Origin: CAWJAP01 sp963834365
GTDB taxonomy: Bacteria > Acidobacteriota > Vicinamibacteria > Vicinamibacterales > Vicinamibacteraceae
Assembly (NCBI GenBank): GCA_963834365.1
Contig: CAWIBS010000041.1
Location: forward strand, 62,001-126,000
DNA: 64,000 nucleotides
Direction: 5' to 3'
A program made the translations under genes and the position numbers. Under the pieces are notes generated by a model. That model had not been told where the DNA came from, made no database searches, and saw nothing but the letters and a program-made list of their open reading frames with translations. Positions within the stretch are counted from its first letter, which is position 1; the number at the start of each line of letters is the position of its first letter. This document shows positions 1-8,276 of the stretch, piece after piece.

Positions 1-61
1 CGATATTACCGATGACTTCGACGATGGCTACGTCACCGACGATCCGCTGGTTGAGTTGCAT
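1..61 (-). CDS. STAS-domain protein, N-terminus only (cut by window edge)
   Basis: Only the first 20 codons lie in the window. They begin MQLNQRIVGDVAIVEVIG, which matches the usual opening of STAS-domain anti-sigma-factor antagonists (a short basic strand followed by VGDVxIVEVxG). The ATG at 61 is preceded by a GGGGAAG purine run about 6 bases upstream. Proteins of this family are phosphorylated by partner kinases and release sigma factors or signalling enzymes. The rest of the gene, including the phosphorylatable serine region, lies outside the window, so the assignment rests on this short stretch alone. Confidence 0.55.
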   Translation of the reverse strand, partial: MQLNQRIVGDVAIVEVIGNI

Positions 62-289
62 TGGGCTTCCCCTTTATGAGCTGCGCCTTCGGCGTTCCAC
101 CACACGCTCCCACCCTTCAGCCGTGCGGAGTCCGGATTGTCAAGTCCGGCGATGCCTGAGGAGTGGTGGCGATTCGGGGACATTGGTCCAGAGTTTAGCG
201 CGGCTTGCAGTACTACACGGTTTTCGCCCGAGGCGGGCGTCGTGTCGAAGGTGGGTTCGGCGCCGAACCCAACTTTGATTCGTGGCACG
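62..289. other. Divergent intergenic region with a perfect 18-bp palindrome
   Basis: This gap separates the leftward STAS gene from the rightward M20 peptidase and should hold both promoters. I see no convincing gene. It contains a perfect palindrome GGGTTCGGCGCCGAACCC at 253-270, twenty bases before the peptidase start, and a repeated GTCCGG/GTCCGGC pair around 130-150. The palindrome could be an operator or a repetitive extragenic palindrome. No clear -35/-10 pair could be picked. Confidence 0.4.
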
Positions 290-1693
290 ATGGCCGCCAT
301 GCGACGCGCCATCCTCACGCTCCTGCTCGCCGCTTCGTTCGCCAGCCTGCCCGCGGCGCAGCCGGCCCTCGATCCGACGGCCGCGCTCCTGCAGGAGATC
401 ATCCGAATCGACACGACCAACCCGCCCGGACGCGAAGCACTGATCGGCGACTTCCTCGCCCGCAAGCTGGGTCCGCTCGGGTTCGCCATCAGGCAGATTC
501 CGACGCCGGTGGACGGCAAGTCGCATTTCATCGCCAGGCTCAGGGGCGACGGCAGCCGGCGGCCGGTGCTGCTCGCCGCGCACGCGGACGTCGTCGGCGT
601 CGAGCGCGAGAAGTGGACGGTCGACCCGTTCGCCGGCGTCGTACGCGATGGCTACGTGTATGGCCGCGGCGCGATCGACTTCAAGGGCGGCATGGCGGTG
701 TTCGTCAGGGCCGTGATGCGCGTCGCCGAGAACAAGGTGCCGCTGTCGCGCGACGTCATCCTGCTGGTCGAGGCCGACGAGGAATCGGCGCCGTACAACA
801 CGACGTGGCTCGCGCGCGATCACTGGGGCGAGATCGATTGCGAGTTCGCGCTGAACGAGGGCGGCTGGATCATCGCCGACGAGAGCGGCCGCGTGAAGTA
901 CGTCAGCATCTCGACCGCCGACAAGTCGTCGGTCGGGCTCATTCTCACCGCGCGCGGCACGTCCACGCACTCCTCGATGCCGCGGCCGGACAACGCCATC
1001 GTCACCCTGGCCCGCGCGCTCGTGAAGATCGGCGAGCACGAAATGCCGATTCAGCTGACGCCGAGCACCCGGCAGTTCCTTTCGGTGCTGGCCAGGACCA
1101 GTGCGGCGCCGTTGTCCGAGCACTTCCGGACGCTCGTCGAGAGCCAGGACCCGGCCGCGATTGCGCGCGCCGACCGCGAAATCAGCAAGGATCCTCTGCT
1201 GCACGCGATCATGCGCAACACCATCGCGCCGGTGATGGTGAGCGGCGGTTTCCGCGGCAATGTCATTCCGGGCTCGGCCGAAGCGACGGTGAACGTCCGC
1301 GTCCTCCCTGGAACGGATCCGCACGACATCGTCCGGGAAATCACCCGCCTCGTCTCCGATCCCGCGGTGACCGTACGACTCGCCAACCCGAATCTCACCG
1401 CATCGCGCGCGGCCGCGTCGCCCGAGGACACGGCGCTCTACCGGGCGCTCGCGCGCCACGCGAAGAGGACGTTCCCGACCGCCGAGGTGACGCCGTATCT
1501 GTTCCAGGCCGGCACGGACGCCGCGCCCTGGCGCGACCGCGGCGTGCCGGTCTACGGCATCTATCCGTATCCCATCACCGCGGAAGAGCTCACCCGCATG
1601 CACGGCAACGACGAGCGTGTCTCGATCGAGTCACTGCGTCTCGGCACCGAGATGATTTACGACACCCTCGTCGAGGTTGCCGGCAGGCATTAA
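290..1693 (+). CDS. M20 family zinc metallopeptidase, secreted
   Basis: 467 residues, uninterrupted. Start chosen at ATG 290 because it opens directly into a signal peptide (MAAMRRAILTLLLAASFASL, cleavage near AAQ, residue 24). M20/M25/M40 di-zinc features are in order: the AHADVVG box (His98, Asp100), GRGAIDFKGG with bridging Asp130, the EADEES box (Glu164 catalytic base, Glu165 ligand) and a C-terminal RMHGNDERV histidine. The family cleaves terminal residues from peptides or removes acyl groups from amino acids (carboxypeptidase, dipeptidase, acylase), and the substrate cannot be told from sequence. The signal peptide puts it in the periplasm or outside. An upstream in-frame extension to 137 lacks a signal and reads as non-coding. 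It converges on the DUF481 gene across a structured repeat. Confidence 0.9.
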   Translation: MAAMRRAILTLLLAASFASLPAAQPALDPTAALLQEIIRIDTTNPPGREALIGDFLARKLGPLGFAIRQIPTPVDGKSHFIARLRGDGSRRPVLLAAHADVVGVEREKWTVDPFAGVVRDGYVYGRGAIDFKGGMAVFVRAVMRVAENKVPLSRDVILLVEADEESAPYNTTWLARDHWGEIDCEFALNEGGWIIADESGRVKYVSISTADKSSVGLILTARGTSTHSSMPRPDNAIVTLARALVKIGEHEMPIQLTPSTRQFLSVLARTSAAPLSEHFRTLVESQDPAAIARADREISKDPLLHAIMRNTIAPVMVSGGFRGNVIPGSAEATVNVRVLPGTDPHDIVREITRLVSDPAVTVRLANPNLTASRAAASPEDTALYRALARHAKRTFPTAEVTPYLFQAGTDAAPWRDRGVPVYGIYPYPITAEELTRMHGNDERVSIESLRLGTEMIYDTLVEVAGRH

Positions 1694-1817
1694 GCCCGGA
1701 GCTCAATTGTGTTGGTGATGTGGCGCAGGCCTTTAGGCCTGCCCGGGCCCGCGTTGGCCGGGCTGAAGCCCGGCGCCACCTTGGCGGGCCCGTTGTCAAC
1801 AGAAGTGAACTCCGGGC
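1694..1817. repeat. Cloverleaf-type intergenic repeat, copy A
   Basis: 124-bp element starting one base after the M20 stop codon. Its ends are imperfect 21-bp inverted repeats (1694-1714 and 1797-1817, 18 of 21 matching), beginning GCCCGGAG. Inside is an outer stem GTGGCGC/GCGCCAC (1720-1726 with 1773-1779) enclosing two hairpins, GCAGGCCT-tt-AGGCCTGC and CCGGGCT-gaa-GCCCGG. Copy B at 43955 shares the core from 1707 to 1800 with one substitution and a 2-nt indel. It lies between convergent genes and may also serve as a two-way terminator. Confidence 0.85.
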
Positions 1818-1846
1818 TCAGGATTTCAACGACTGAAGTTGCAGCC

Positions 1847-2941
1847 TCAGAACTTGAAACCGAAACTGTTCGTCCACCCATAGTCGTTCTTGGAAAATCC
1901 TTCCGGCGGCTTGTTGTCGTAGTTGTCGAAGAGCCCGAACCGCAAATACCAGTCTCCCGGCAGGTTGAAGTCCAGGTCGAACCGATACGTCAACCGGTAC
2001 CGTCCGGAAATCGTCAGGCTGGGAAAGTACGAGAACCGGGTGATGAGGTCGGTGATCTTCAGCTTCTCGGTCATGAACTCCGTGCCGAGATAGGCCTCTG
2101 CCGAGTCCTTCGTGGGCAGTGCCGGGTCCGTGTAGTTCTCATTGGTCCAGGCCAGCCCTCCGCCGACCGCCAGGTACTGCGACGGCGAGCGGATCAGGTA
2201 TCGCCCCCCTCCCCCGCCAATCGTCGTCCGCAGATCGAGGCCCTGCTCTTCGCTGTTCAGGAAGTCCTGGGTCGTGTTGACATACCAGCGGGTGCCCAGG
2301 AGGCGGCGGAAGTCATTCCCGAGGTCCCATCGCTGGGTGTTGGGAGCGTTGTCCTGCGAGCTCCTGAACACGTTGGCGAACATGACGTCGACATGGTGCT
2401 CGTCCCGGTACGAGAGGTTCGTCCCGAGCGAGATCTGTGTCGCCGAGTTGGCGCGCGTCATGCTGTAGCCGAAGTCCAGGCCCGCCGCGAACCGCGACCA
2501 GAACGCCCGCTCGATCGGCTGCATCGCCGCCACCTGCGGCAACTGCACGCTCGTCTCGGCGATCTGCACGGCCGGCTTCTTCGCGGGGTCGGGCTTCAAC
2601 GAGCCCGACACTCGCCTGCCGTCGAAGGTCTCTACCAGGAACAGCCGATCGCTTTGAATCGACGCGATCTTTCCCCACGTGATCTTGAAATCGGTATCGG
2701 AGTAGTCGGTTCCGAATATCAGGACGTCCTTCTCGACACGCTTGATCTCGCCCACCAGCCTGTCACCCGAGGTCGTGATCACCACGTCCTCGGCCGCGTA
2801 CGCGACGCCCGTGCTACCCATGAACACGGCAAGCCAGACGGTGGCCACTCCAGCCCTCGCGACCGACGACATCAACCTGGGGCGCGGCCGCCGTGTGTCC
2901 ACGACCCCACGCTGGACCGCGTCTGTCTCCGGGTAACCCAT
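1847..2941 (-). CDS. DUF481 (YdiY-like) outer-membrane protein
   Basis: 364 residues. Start at ATG 2941 (MGYPETDAV) chosen because a strong AAGGAGG lies five bases upstream. The ATG at 2872 (MSSVARAG) just before the hydrophobic segment is an alternative. A signal segment (VARAGVATVWLAVFMGSTG) is followed by a beta-sandwich-like segment, DVVITTSGDRLVGEIKRVE, typical of proteins that precede DUF481. The C-terminal two thirds are alternating beta strands rich in Tyr, Arg and Asp, ending in the aromatic SFGFKF, the sort of C-terminal signature that the BAM machinery recognises. DUF481 proteins are predicted outer-membrane barrels, and some are salt-induced. Function here is unknown. Confidence 0.8.
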   Translation of the reverse strand: MGYPETDAVQRGVVDTRRPRPRLMSSVARAGVATVWLAVFMGSTGVAYAAEDVVITTSGDRLVGEIKRVEKDVLIFGTDYSDTDFKITWGKIASIQSDRLFLVETFDGRRVSGSLKPDPAKKPAVQIAETSVQLPQVAAMQPIERAFWSRFAAGLDFGYSMTRANSATQISLGTNLSYRDEHHVDVMFANVFRSSQDNAPNTQRWDLGNDFRRLLGTRWYVNTTQDFLNSEEQGLDLRTTIGGGGGRYLIRSPSQYLAVGGGLAWTNENYTDPALPTKDSAEAYLGTEFMTEKLKITDLITRFSYFPSLTISGRYRLTYRFDLDFNLPGDWYLRFGLFDNYDNKPPEGFSKNDYGWTNSFGFKF

Positions 2942-3173
2942 TCGGCCCTCCTTGCTAAAGTGTCGTTCCGGAGCCATGCCGAAGCGCCGTGCGGTAGATC
3001 GGAACGCGGGCACGCTCTCCGCAGCCCGGCCAGGCTCTGTCGAGCCCTGTGATTGGGCTTGTCGCCGAGCGGGGAGAGTATCCCCACGGCTGCCAGCGAT
3101 CAATTCAGCTTTGCGGCAGAGCCGGGTCTCGCACCCGCGGGCGTCCCGGATGCGACCGAGGCAGACGCGTTCT

Positions 3174-3572
3174 TCACAGAGGCCGCGACTCGGCCAGGAT
3201 GCGGAGGGGGTCCGCATCGACGTACTCGAACTCGATGCGCGTCACGTCGGTATCGACCGTTTTCAGGCGGTGGCTACGCAGGAAGTGCCTGATGAAGTCG
3301 TCCCTCGACCAGCACGGAAATCCTTCGCGGGGAAGCTCGTCCTCGGCATAGCGCGCATCCTTGACCAGGCGTGAGAGCGGCTCGACGCGAACGTCCATGA
3401 TCCGCAAGACGGCGAGCGCGTGGACAGGCTCGCCTTTGGTCGGTCCCCGCGCCTTCTCCACCGCCAGGATCAGGTCATTGGGCTCGAGGAATCGCCAGCC
3501 CACGCGGCGCGTGACGGTCTTCATCCTCTCGCGCACCAGGGACGCGGCGTCCGAGAACGACATGCGTCGCAT
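3174..3572 (-). CDS. ASCH-domain protein
   Basis: About 132 residues from MRRMSFSDA (ATG 3572); ATG 3563 is an alternative and neither has a strong ribosome site. The N-terminal KTVTRRVGWRFLEPNDLILAV is the ASCH pattern: a basic K-T-x-T-R-R loop followed by a strand after a Pro-Asn-Asp turn. Further on come VLRIMDVRVEPLSRL and a helical WSRDDFIRHFLR. ASCH domains share the PUA-like fold and are thought to bind RNA or modified nucleotides; some have amidohydrolase or RNase activity. It lies 43 bp downstream of blaR1 on the same strand and is probably the third gene of that operon. Confidence 0.75.
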   Translation of the reverse strand: MRRMSFSDAASLVRERMKTVTRRVGWRFLEPNDLILAVEKARGPTKGEPVHALAVLRIMDVRVEPLSRLVKDARYAEDELPREGFPCWSRDDFIRHFLRSHRLKTVDTDVTRIEFEYVDADPLRILAESRPL

Positions 3573-3615
3573 GGGTCTATGGCGGATCCCGCCGGCGGTC
3601 AGCCCCGGCACGAGC

Positions 3616-5931
3616 TCATCGGTCGAGCGACTTGAGCATGTCGACCGGCAGGCGCGTCCCGGCGCGCGCATTCGCGTTCCGGATGCGATCCGGCGTCACC
3701 CCATGGTCGCGCAGGGTGATGAGGTCTTCGTGCGGCAGTCGGTCGTATCCCAGCGCTTTCAATTCCTGCGCGTACTTGGGCGTGACGCCATGGTCGCGCA
3801 GCTTGATCAGCGAGTCCATGGGGAGCTTGTCGTAGCCGAGTGCGGCCATCTCGCGTACGAACTCGACGCTGACGCCGTGGTCGCGGGCCTTGACGAGCTC
3901 GTCGATCGGCAGCGTGTGCCCGAGTTGCCGCAGGTCGCGCACGTATTCGGGCGACACGCCATGGTCCCGCACGCGAATCAGCTGATCGAGCGGCAGCTTG
4001 CTGTATCCGGCCTCGCCGAGCGCGCGCACGAACTCGGGGCTGACGCCGTGATCCCTGGCGTTGATGATCTCGGCCATGGGAAGCGAGCCATAGCCGGCGT
4101 CGCGCATCGCCTTCACGAACTCGGGGCTGACGCCGTGGTCGCGTGCTTTACGGACCTCGTCGGCGGACAGACCCTTGTAGCCCAAATCGGCGAGCGCACG
4201 CACGTAGTCCGGCGTCACCCCGTGATCCCGCAGCGTGATGAGCGGCGGCAGAGAGCCGAGACGGTAGCCGAGCGCGCCCATCTCACGCAGATACGTCAGC
4301 CGCACGCCATGCTGACCGGCGCGCACGAGCTCGGAGGTCGGCGGCTTGGAGTATCCCTGCTTGCTCAGCTCGTCCACGAACTCGTACCCGATGTCGTGCC
4401 GCGCGAGCTGGTACTGCTCGGACGCTGTCGGGCGGGTGAAGCCTCGCTTCTCGAGCTCCTCTGCAAATCTGGCGTCGGGCGTGAACGAGAACGTGCCGGC
4501 GCCGACTCCCTGGCGCATGACGCCGTCGAAGGTGAACGTGCCAGCATCGCGGCGCAGCCGGAACTTGACTGGACCTCCCGCACCCGTGAGATGTGCCGCG
4601 GTGAGTCCTTCCAGTTGATCGATCCGGACGTTCGAGCCAGACGATGAATTGAGCTCGGCGAGCCGCAGATGGACGGTGCCGTCCGTGCTGGTGGGACGGA
4701 TTTCCCACGTGCCGGGCAACAGGTCCTCGCTCAGACCCATCGCCGCCGCGGCATTGCGAACCAGGCGGCGCGCATCCTTCACCGAGCTCTTCACTGCCTT
4801 TGCATAGGGCTCGAGCAAGCCGTCCGGCTGGGATTCGGCCTGGACAGCGACTGTCTCCCCAGCCGGCTCCGTGCCCTTGTCCGCAGCCGCGATCGTCGGC
4901 GTGAGCGTGGCCAGCGGATAGAGCAACGCGGCCGCGAGCGTGGCTGCCGCCAGGCGAACACGACGCGCCGGTACGCTCCGGTTGCGCCGGGCGTCGAGCG
5001 CGGCGAGCATGCGGCCCTCGATCTGATTCCGACGCGCCATGCTGACGGCCAGCGCGGGCGCTCTGTTGTTGCCGAACGAATAGGCGATCTCCAGCAGGTG
5101 TCCGGCGTACTCGCGCGCTTCGGCGCCGGCGCCAATCACCCGATCGTCACAGGCGAGCTCGCGCTCGATGCGCAGCCGTCGCGCGACCCACCACGCGGCC
5201 GGATGGAACCAGTAGATCGCACACGCCGCCGCCGCGAGCGTCTGCGTCAGGCAGTCGCGGCGGGCGACGTGCGCCAGCTCGTGGAGCACGACCGCACGCC
5301 GCCGGTCGTCCGCCCACGTGTCGGCAACGGCCGGAATCACGATTGACGGACGCCGCGTGCCGAGCGCCACCGGGACGTTGCGCTCGCGGCTGCGAAGCAG
5401 CCGGATGGGACGATGAACACCCATGCGGCCGGCACACTCGGCGAGGAGACGCATCCAGGCCGGGTCCCGGACGACCGTCGCGGTGCGAGTGAACTGCCGA
5501 ACCCTCCATCGTTGCACCAACAGCAGCACCGCCATGGCGAGAACGCCCGTTGCGTACCCCCCGGCGACGACGGTCGACCAGGAGATGTCGATGCCGCGGG
5601 GCTTCGAGCCAGCCGATTCCTCCGTGACTTCGACGGAGGCTGACGCACGTGCGACATCGGGCGCCTCGATGGCCGGAGCGGCGATCGCGGCCGGCTCCGT
5701 ACTCTGCGGCGCCGCCGGAATCGTCACCGGCCACGCGGGCAGCACGAGCGATGCCAGCGGAAGCAGCAGAAGGCCAACGATCGCGAGCGCCCAGATGAGA
5801 TGGCGAGTCGCAGCCGACACCCGGCGGAACAACAGGAGCTGGATGAGCCCGGCGATGCCCAGCAGCGCCGACGCTTTGACGACGATCCAGATCGCGGTGG
5901 ATACGGTTGAGTCGACAACCAACGTGCTCAT
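3616..5931 (-). CDS. blaR1: BlaR1-like M56 metallopeptidase with C-terminal RDHGV repeats
   Basis: 771 residues, intact. N-terminal membrane helices at about 12-35, 44-66 and 118-140 flank a loop, as in BlaR1/MecR1. The gluzincin motif HELAH is at 217-221 with the third ligand region ERELACDD at 256-263, so the M56 protease is complete. In classical BlaR1 a penicillin-binding sensor follows. Here it is absent. Instead, after a beta-rich linker, residues about 511-771 form nine tandem units of 28-29 residues with the consensus RDHGVSPEYVRxLxxLGYxxLPxDxLIxx; seven carry RDHGV exactly. The protein probably senses a signal outside the membrane through these repeats and cleaves the BlaI repressor. 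Its ATG overlaps the blaI stop (5928-5931). Confidence 0.9.
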   Translation of the reverse strand: MSTLVVDSTVSTAIWIVVKASALLGIAGLIQLLLFRRVSAATRHLIWALAIVGLLLLPLASLVLPAWPVTIPAAPQSTEPAAIAAPAIEAPDVARASASVEVTEESAGSKPRGIDISWSTVVAGGYATGVLAMAVLLLVQRWRVRQFTRTATVVRDPAWMRLLAECAGRMGVHRPIRLLRSRERNVPVALGTRRPSIVIPAVADTWADDRRRAVVLHELAHVARRDCLTQTLAAAACAIYWFHPAAWWVARRLRIERELACDDRVIGAGAEAREYAGHLLEIAYSFGNNRAPALAVSMARRNQIEGRMLAALDARRNRSVPARRVRLAAATLAAALLYPLATLTPTIAAADKGTEPAGETVAVQAESQPDGLLEPYAKAVKSSVKDARRLVRNAAAAMGLSEDLLPGTWEIRPTSTDGTVHLRLAELNSSSGSNVRIDQLEGLTAAHLTGAGGPVKFRLRRDAGTFTFDGVMRQGVGAGTFSFTPDARFAEELEKRGFTRPTASEQYQLARHDIGYEFVDELSKQGYSKPPTSELVRAGQHGVRLTYLREMGALGYRLGSLPPLITLRDHGVTPDYVRALADLGYKGLSADEVRKARDHGVSPEFVKAMRDAGYGSLPMAEIINARDHGVSPEFVRALGEAGYSKLPLDQLIRVRDHGVSPEYVRDLRQLGHTLPIDELVKARDHGVSVEFVREMAALGYDKLPMDSLIKLRDHGVTPKYAQELKALGYDRLPHEDLITLRDHGVTPDRIRNANARAGTRLPVDMLKSLDR

Positions 5932-6323
5932 CGCTCGTCCCCTTGCTCTCGCGCCCGCTTCAACAGGTGGCTCAGGTGCCGATACTCCTCGGCGGAGAGC
6001 GGCGTCGACGTCACATCGAGCAACGCCGCCATGGCCGAGCCCCTCGAGTTGTCGAAGAACGTGTGCAACAGCTGCTTCAGCGCGGACCGGCTCGCATCCT
6101 CGGGCTTCACGGCGGGGAAATAGACGTAACGCGGACCGTCGTACTCCCGGCCGAGCAGGCCGCGGTCGATCATGATCTCCAGCAGCTTGCGCACGCTGGA
6201 CGGGCTCGACGCGTCCGGCAGCTCGGCACGGATGTCCTCGACGGTCGCGCGGCGGCGGCGGTAGAGGATCTCCATGATCTGGCTCTCGCGGCGCGTGAGA
6301 TCGACGTGGGTCACCTTCGGCAT
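5928..6323 (-). CDS. blaI: BlaI/MecI/CopY-family transcriptional repressor
   Basis: 131 residues. The N-terminal winged helix (LTRRESQIMEILYRRRRATV, then EDIRAELPD, SSVRKLLEIMIDRGLLGRE and the wing GPRYVYFPA) is the BlaI fold, and the C-terminal helices would dimerise. The family represses its own operon as a dimer and is inactivated by BlaR1-dependent proteolysis. The downstream blaR1 start overlaps the stop by four bases (ATGA), showing translational coupling. Two dyads of the GGCGAA/TTCGCC type lie 20 to 53 bases upstream and are the probable operators. Confidence 0.92.
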   Translation of the reverse strand: MPKVTHVDLTRRESQIMEILYRRRRATVEDIRAELPDASSPSSVRKLLEIMIDRGLLGREYDGPRYVYFPAVKPEDASRSALKQLLHTFFDNSRGSAMAALLDVTSTPLSAEEYRHLSHLLKRAREQGDER

Positions 6324-6342
6324 GGGTGGATGCGGGATGGAT

Positions 6343-6376
6343 GGCGAATTATTTCGCCCAGGGCGAATATATTCGC
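6343..6376. promoter_or_regulatory. Twin BlaI-type operator
   Basis: Two adjacent dyads precede blaI: GGCGAATTATTTCGCC (6343-6358, perfect 6-bp arms around TTAT) and GCGAATATATTCGC (6363-6376, perfect palindrome). Their centres are 19 bp apart, close to two helical turns, so two dimers could bind on the same face. BlaI/MecI-family repressors are known to bind tandem dyads overlapping their own promoter. The AT-rich centres stand out in an otherwise GC-rich region. Confidence 0.7.
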
Positions 6377-6509
6377 GCAGCGCGTTGGTGTCAACCCCCG
6401 CCCCTCATCCTGCCCTCTCCCCCGCACAATTTGCCTGGAAGATGTCTAGGGCTGTCTCGCGGTTAGCATTAACCCCCGGGTGCCGACGTGCATCGTTCGA
6501 TCCCACGAT

Positions 6510-7202
6510 ATGACCAATCCAGCCGCCCGTATTTCCACCGCTCTCATCACCGGTGCCGCAGGTGGGATCGGCGGTGCGCTTCTCGCGGCATTCCGGCAGG
6601 CCGGCTATCGGACCATCGGCGTCGACTGCGCGCCCGCAGAGGGAGTGGCGAGGCTGGACGTGACCGACGCCGCAGCCGTCACGCGTTTGCCGCGAACCTC
6701 GACGCGCTGGCCGTGCTGGTCAACGCCGCCGGCGTGCTCAGATTGCGTGAGGAGTACGATCCGTCCGAGTTTGCCCGGGTCGTCGACGTCAACCTGACCG
6801 GGACCATGCGCATGGCGGTCGCTTGTCGCGCGGCGCTGGCGAAGGCCAGGGGAGCCATCGTCAACATCGCTTCGATGCACGCGATCTTCGGCGCACCGCT
6901 GTCGCCCGCGTATGCCGCGTCGAAGGGGGGCGTCGTGCAGCTGACGAAGTCGCTGGCCGTCGCCTGGGCGGAGGACGGCATCCGCGTCAACGCGATTGCG
7001 CCGGGCTGGATCGAGACGCCCATGACCGTGCCCGCCCGCTCCGACGCCGGCGCGCAATCGCGCGATTCTGGACCGCACGCCGCTCGGCCGGTGGGGCACG
7101 CCGGATGACATCGCCGGGCCGGCGCTGTTCCTGGCAAGCGACGCCGCCAGCTTCATCACCGGCGCGGTGCTCGTCGTCGACGGCGGCTATTCGGCGAAAT
7201 GA
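6510..7202 (+). CDS. Short-chain dehydrogenase/reductase (two frameshifts)
   Basis: About 230 residues read through three frames. The first frame starts at ATG 6510 and has the Rossmann motif TGAAGGIGG with ALITG before it. The second, from about 6690, carries LVNAAG (the NAG motif), IVNIASMHAI, the YAASKGG catalytic Tyr-x3-Lys box and VNAIAPGWIETPM. The third, from about 7050, gives LGRWGTPDDIAGPALFL and the C-terminal GAVLVVDGGYSAK. All classical SDR landmarks are present in order with no missing segment, so the shifts look like single-base sequence errors. It is probably an NAD(P)-dependent sugar or acid dehydrogenase. The stop TGA (7200-7202) lies 11 bases before the cupin ATG, so the two genes are co-transcribed. 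Confidence 0.82.
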
Positions 7203-7213
7203 GGAGACACGAC

Positions 7214-7744
7214 ATGCCCGCCCCTGAGGCGGATTCCGAATGCGCGCGTGGCCTACCGCCGGCCGCAGCCCGCCGAGATGGCGCCCGATCTGCTGGTGGC
7301 GCCGGTGCTGCCCGCGGACGACCGCGCATCTGGGTGCCGCAGGCGCCGAACGTCTGGTTCCGGCCGCTCTGCCTGTCCGCGTCGCAGGGCTACTGGGTCA
7401 ATCTTCTGAAGGTCACGCGCGCCGGCGTGCTGTCCCGTCATCGCCACACGAATCCCGTCCACGGCTACGTGCTGAAGGGCCGCTGGCATTACCTGGAGCA
7501 CGACTGGGTGGCGGAGGAGGGCGGCTATGTCTACGAGCCGCCCGGCGAGACCCATACGCTGGTGGTTCCCGAGGACGTGGACGAGATGATCACGCTGTTC
7601 CAGGTCAACGGCATCATGCTCTACGTCGATCCCGACGGGAACGCGCTGGGTTACGAGGATGTGTTCACCAAGATCACGATGTGCCGCAAGCACTACCAGG
7701 CGTGTGGCCTCGGAGCCGAGTACGTGGAGCGGTTCATTCGCTGA
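7214..7744 (+). CDS. 2,4'-dihydroxyacetophenone dioxygenase-like cupin (N-terminal frameshifts)
   Basis: About 175 residues. The body from about 7320 is intact: WVPQAPNVWFRPLCLSASQG, then the first cupin box RHRHTNPVHGYVLKGRWHYLE and the second PGETHTLVVPEDVDEM. These histidines and the glutamate are the usual metal ligands. The N-terminal 35 codons read RVAYRRPQPAEMAPDLLVAP in a neighbouring frame, so two indels are needed near 7225 and 7318. The ATG at 7214 has GAGGAG seven bases upstream. The family cleaves C-C bonds in hydroxy-aryl ketones in the characterised member, but most members are of unknown substrate. It is paired with an SDR, which suggests one small oxidation pathway. Confidence 0.75.
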   Translation: MPAPEADSECARGLPPAAARRDGARSAGGAGAARGRPRIWVPQAPNVWFRPLCLSASQGYWVNLLKVTRAGVLSRHRHTNPVHGYVLKGRWHYLEHDWVAEEGGYVYEPPGETHTLVVPEDVDEMITLFQVNGIMLYVDPDGNALGYEDVFTKITMCRKHYQACGLGAEYVERFIR

Positions 7745-7762
7745 CACGAGTGGCGCAGTGGT
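7739..7762. repeat. 24-bp repeat, copy 1
   Basis: A 24-bp sequence opening CGCTGACACGAGTGGCGCAG begins at the last codon and stop of the cupin gene and recurs exactly at 13971-13994. Its GTGGCGCA core resembles the outer stem of the cloverleaf repeats (GTGGCGCAGGC in copy A), so it may be a degenerate end of the same family. Confidence 0.8.
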
Positions 7763-7796
7763 CTGTGGAGCGACGGCTCGCCGAGGCTAATCTTTC

Positions 7797-8276
7797 CTAT
7801 CGTCCCGCGCCCACGTCCCGGATGCGCCCATCCACCCGCATGATGACCTGGCCCGCGGGATCGATGTCCACGGTCTGCACCTTCGCCAAGCGCCGGGCGG
7901 CCAGCTCCGCCTCGCTCAACCCGACGCGCGCGGCGTGGCTGTGGTCGGGCAGCGGCGGGGGCTGCGGCGAGTGCGTGGCCTGCAGGCGGGCGCGGCTGTC
8001 GAGCGCCCAGAACGCTATCCACGCGACGAGCGCCGCCGCGAGCAGCACGAAGCCGCGAAGGCGTCCCCACATTTCGCCCCAGTCCGGCGCCGTCGCCGTC
8101 GTGAGCTCGAAGATCGGCGCGCGGAAGTAGTCGTACGCGAGGTAGAGCCCCTCGCGCAGGAAGTAGCCGATGAGCAGCCACGCGCCGAGCGTCAGCAGCA
8201 CGTCGCGCACCCGCATCCACGCCGGCACGCGCGTCCGGATGATCGGCGGCTCGACGGGCGGACGGCCGGTCTTCAT
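7797..8276 (-). CDS. pgaD: PgaD, poly-GlcNAc synthase accessory subunit
   Basis: 159 residues. Two membrane helices (VLLTLGAWLLIGYFL at about 26-40 and FVLLAAALVAWIAFWAL at about 75-91) are separated by a loop with YDYFRAPIFEL, as in PgaD. The C-terminal part is longer than in E. coli PgaD and ends in a small beta-rich segment, VQTVDIDPAGQVIMRVDGR. PgaD partners PgaC in the inner membrane and is needed for polymer synthesis, which responds to c-di-GMP in E. coli. The ATG overlaps the pgaC stop (ATGA at 8273-8276). It is the last gene of the operon. Confidence 0.85.
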   Translation of the reverse strand: MKTGRPPVEPPIIRTRVPAWMRVRDVLLTLGAWLLIGYFLREGLYLAYDYFRAPIFELTTATAPDWGEMWGRLRGFVLLAAALVAWIAFWALDSRARLQATHSPQPPPLPDHSHAARVGLSEAELAARRLAKVQTVDIDPAGQVIMRVDGRIRDVGAGR

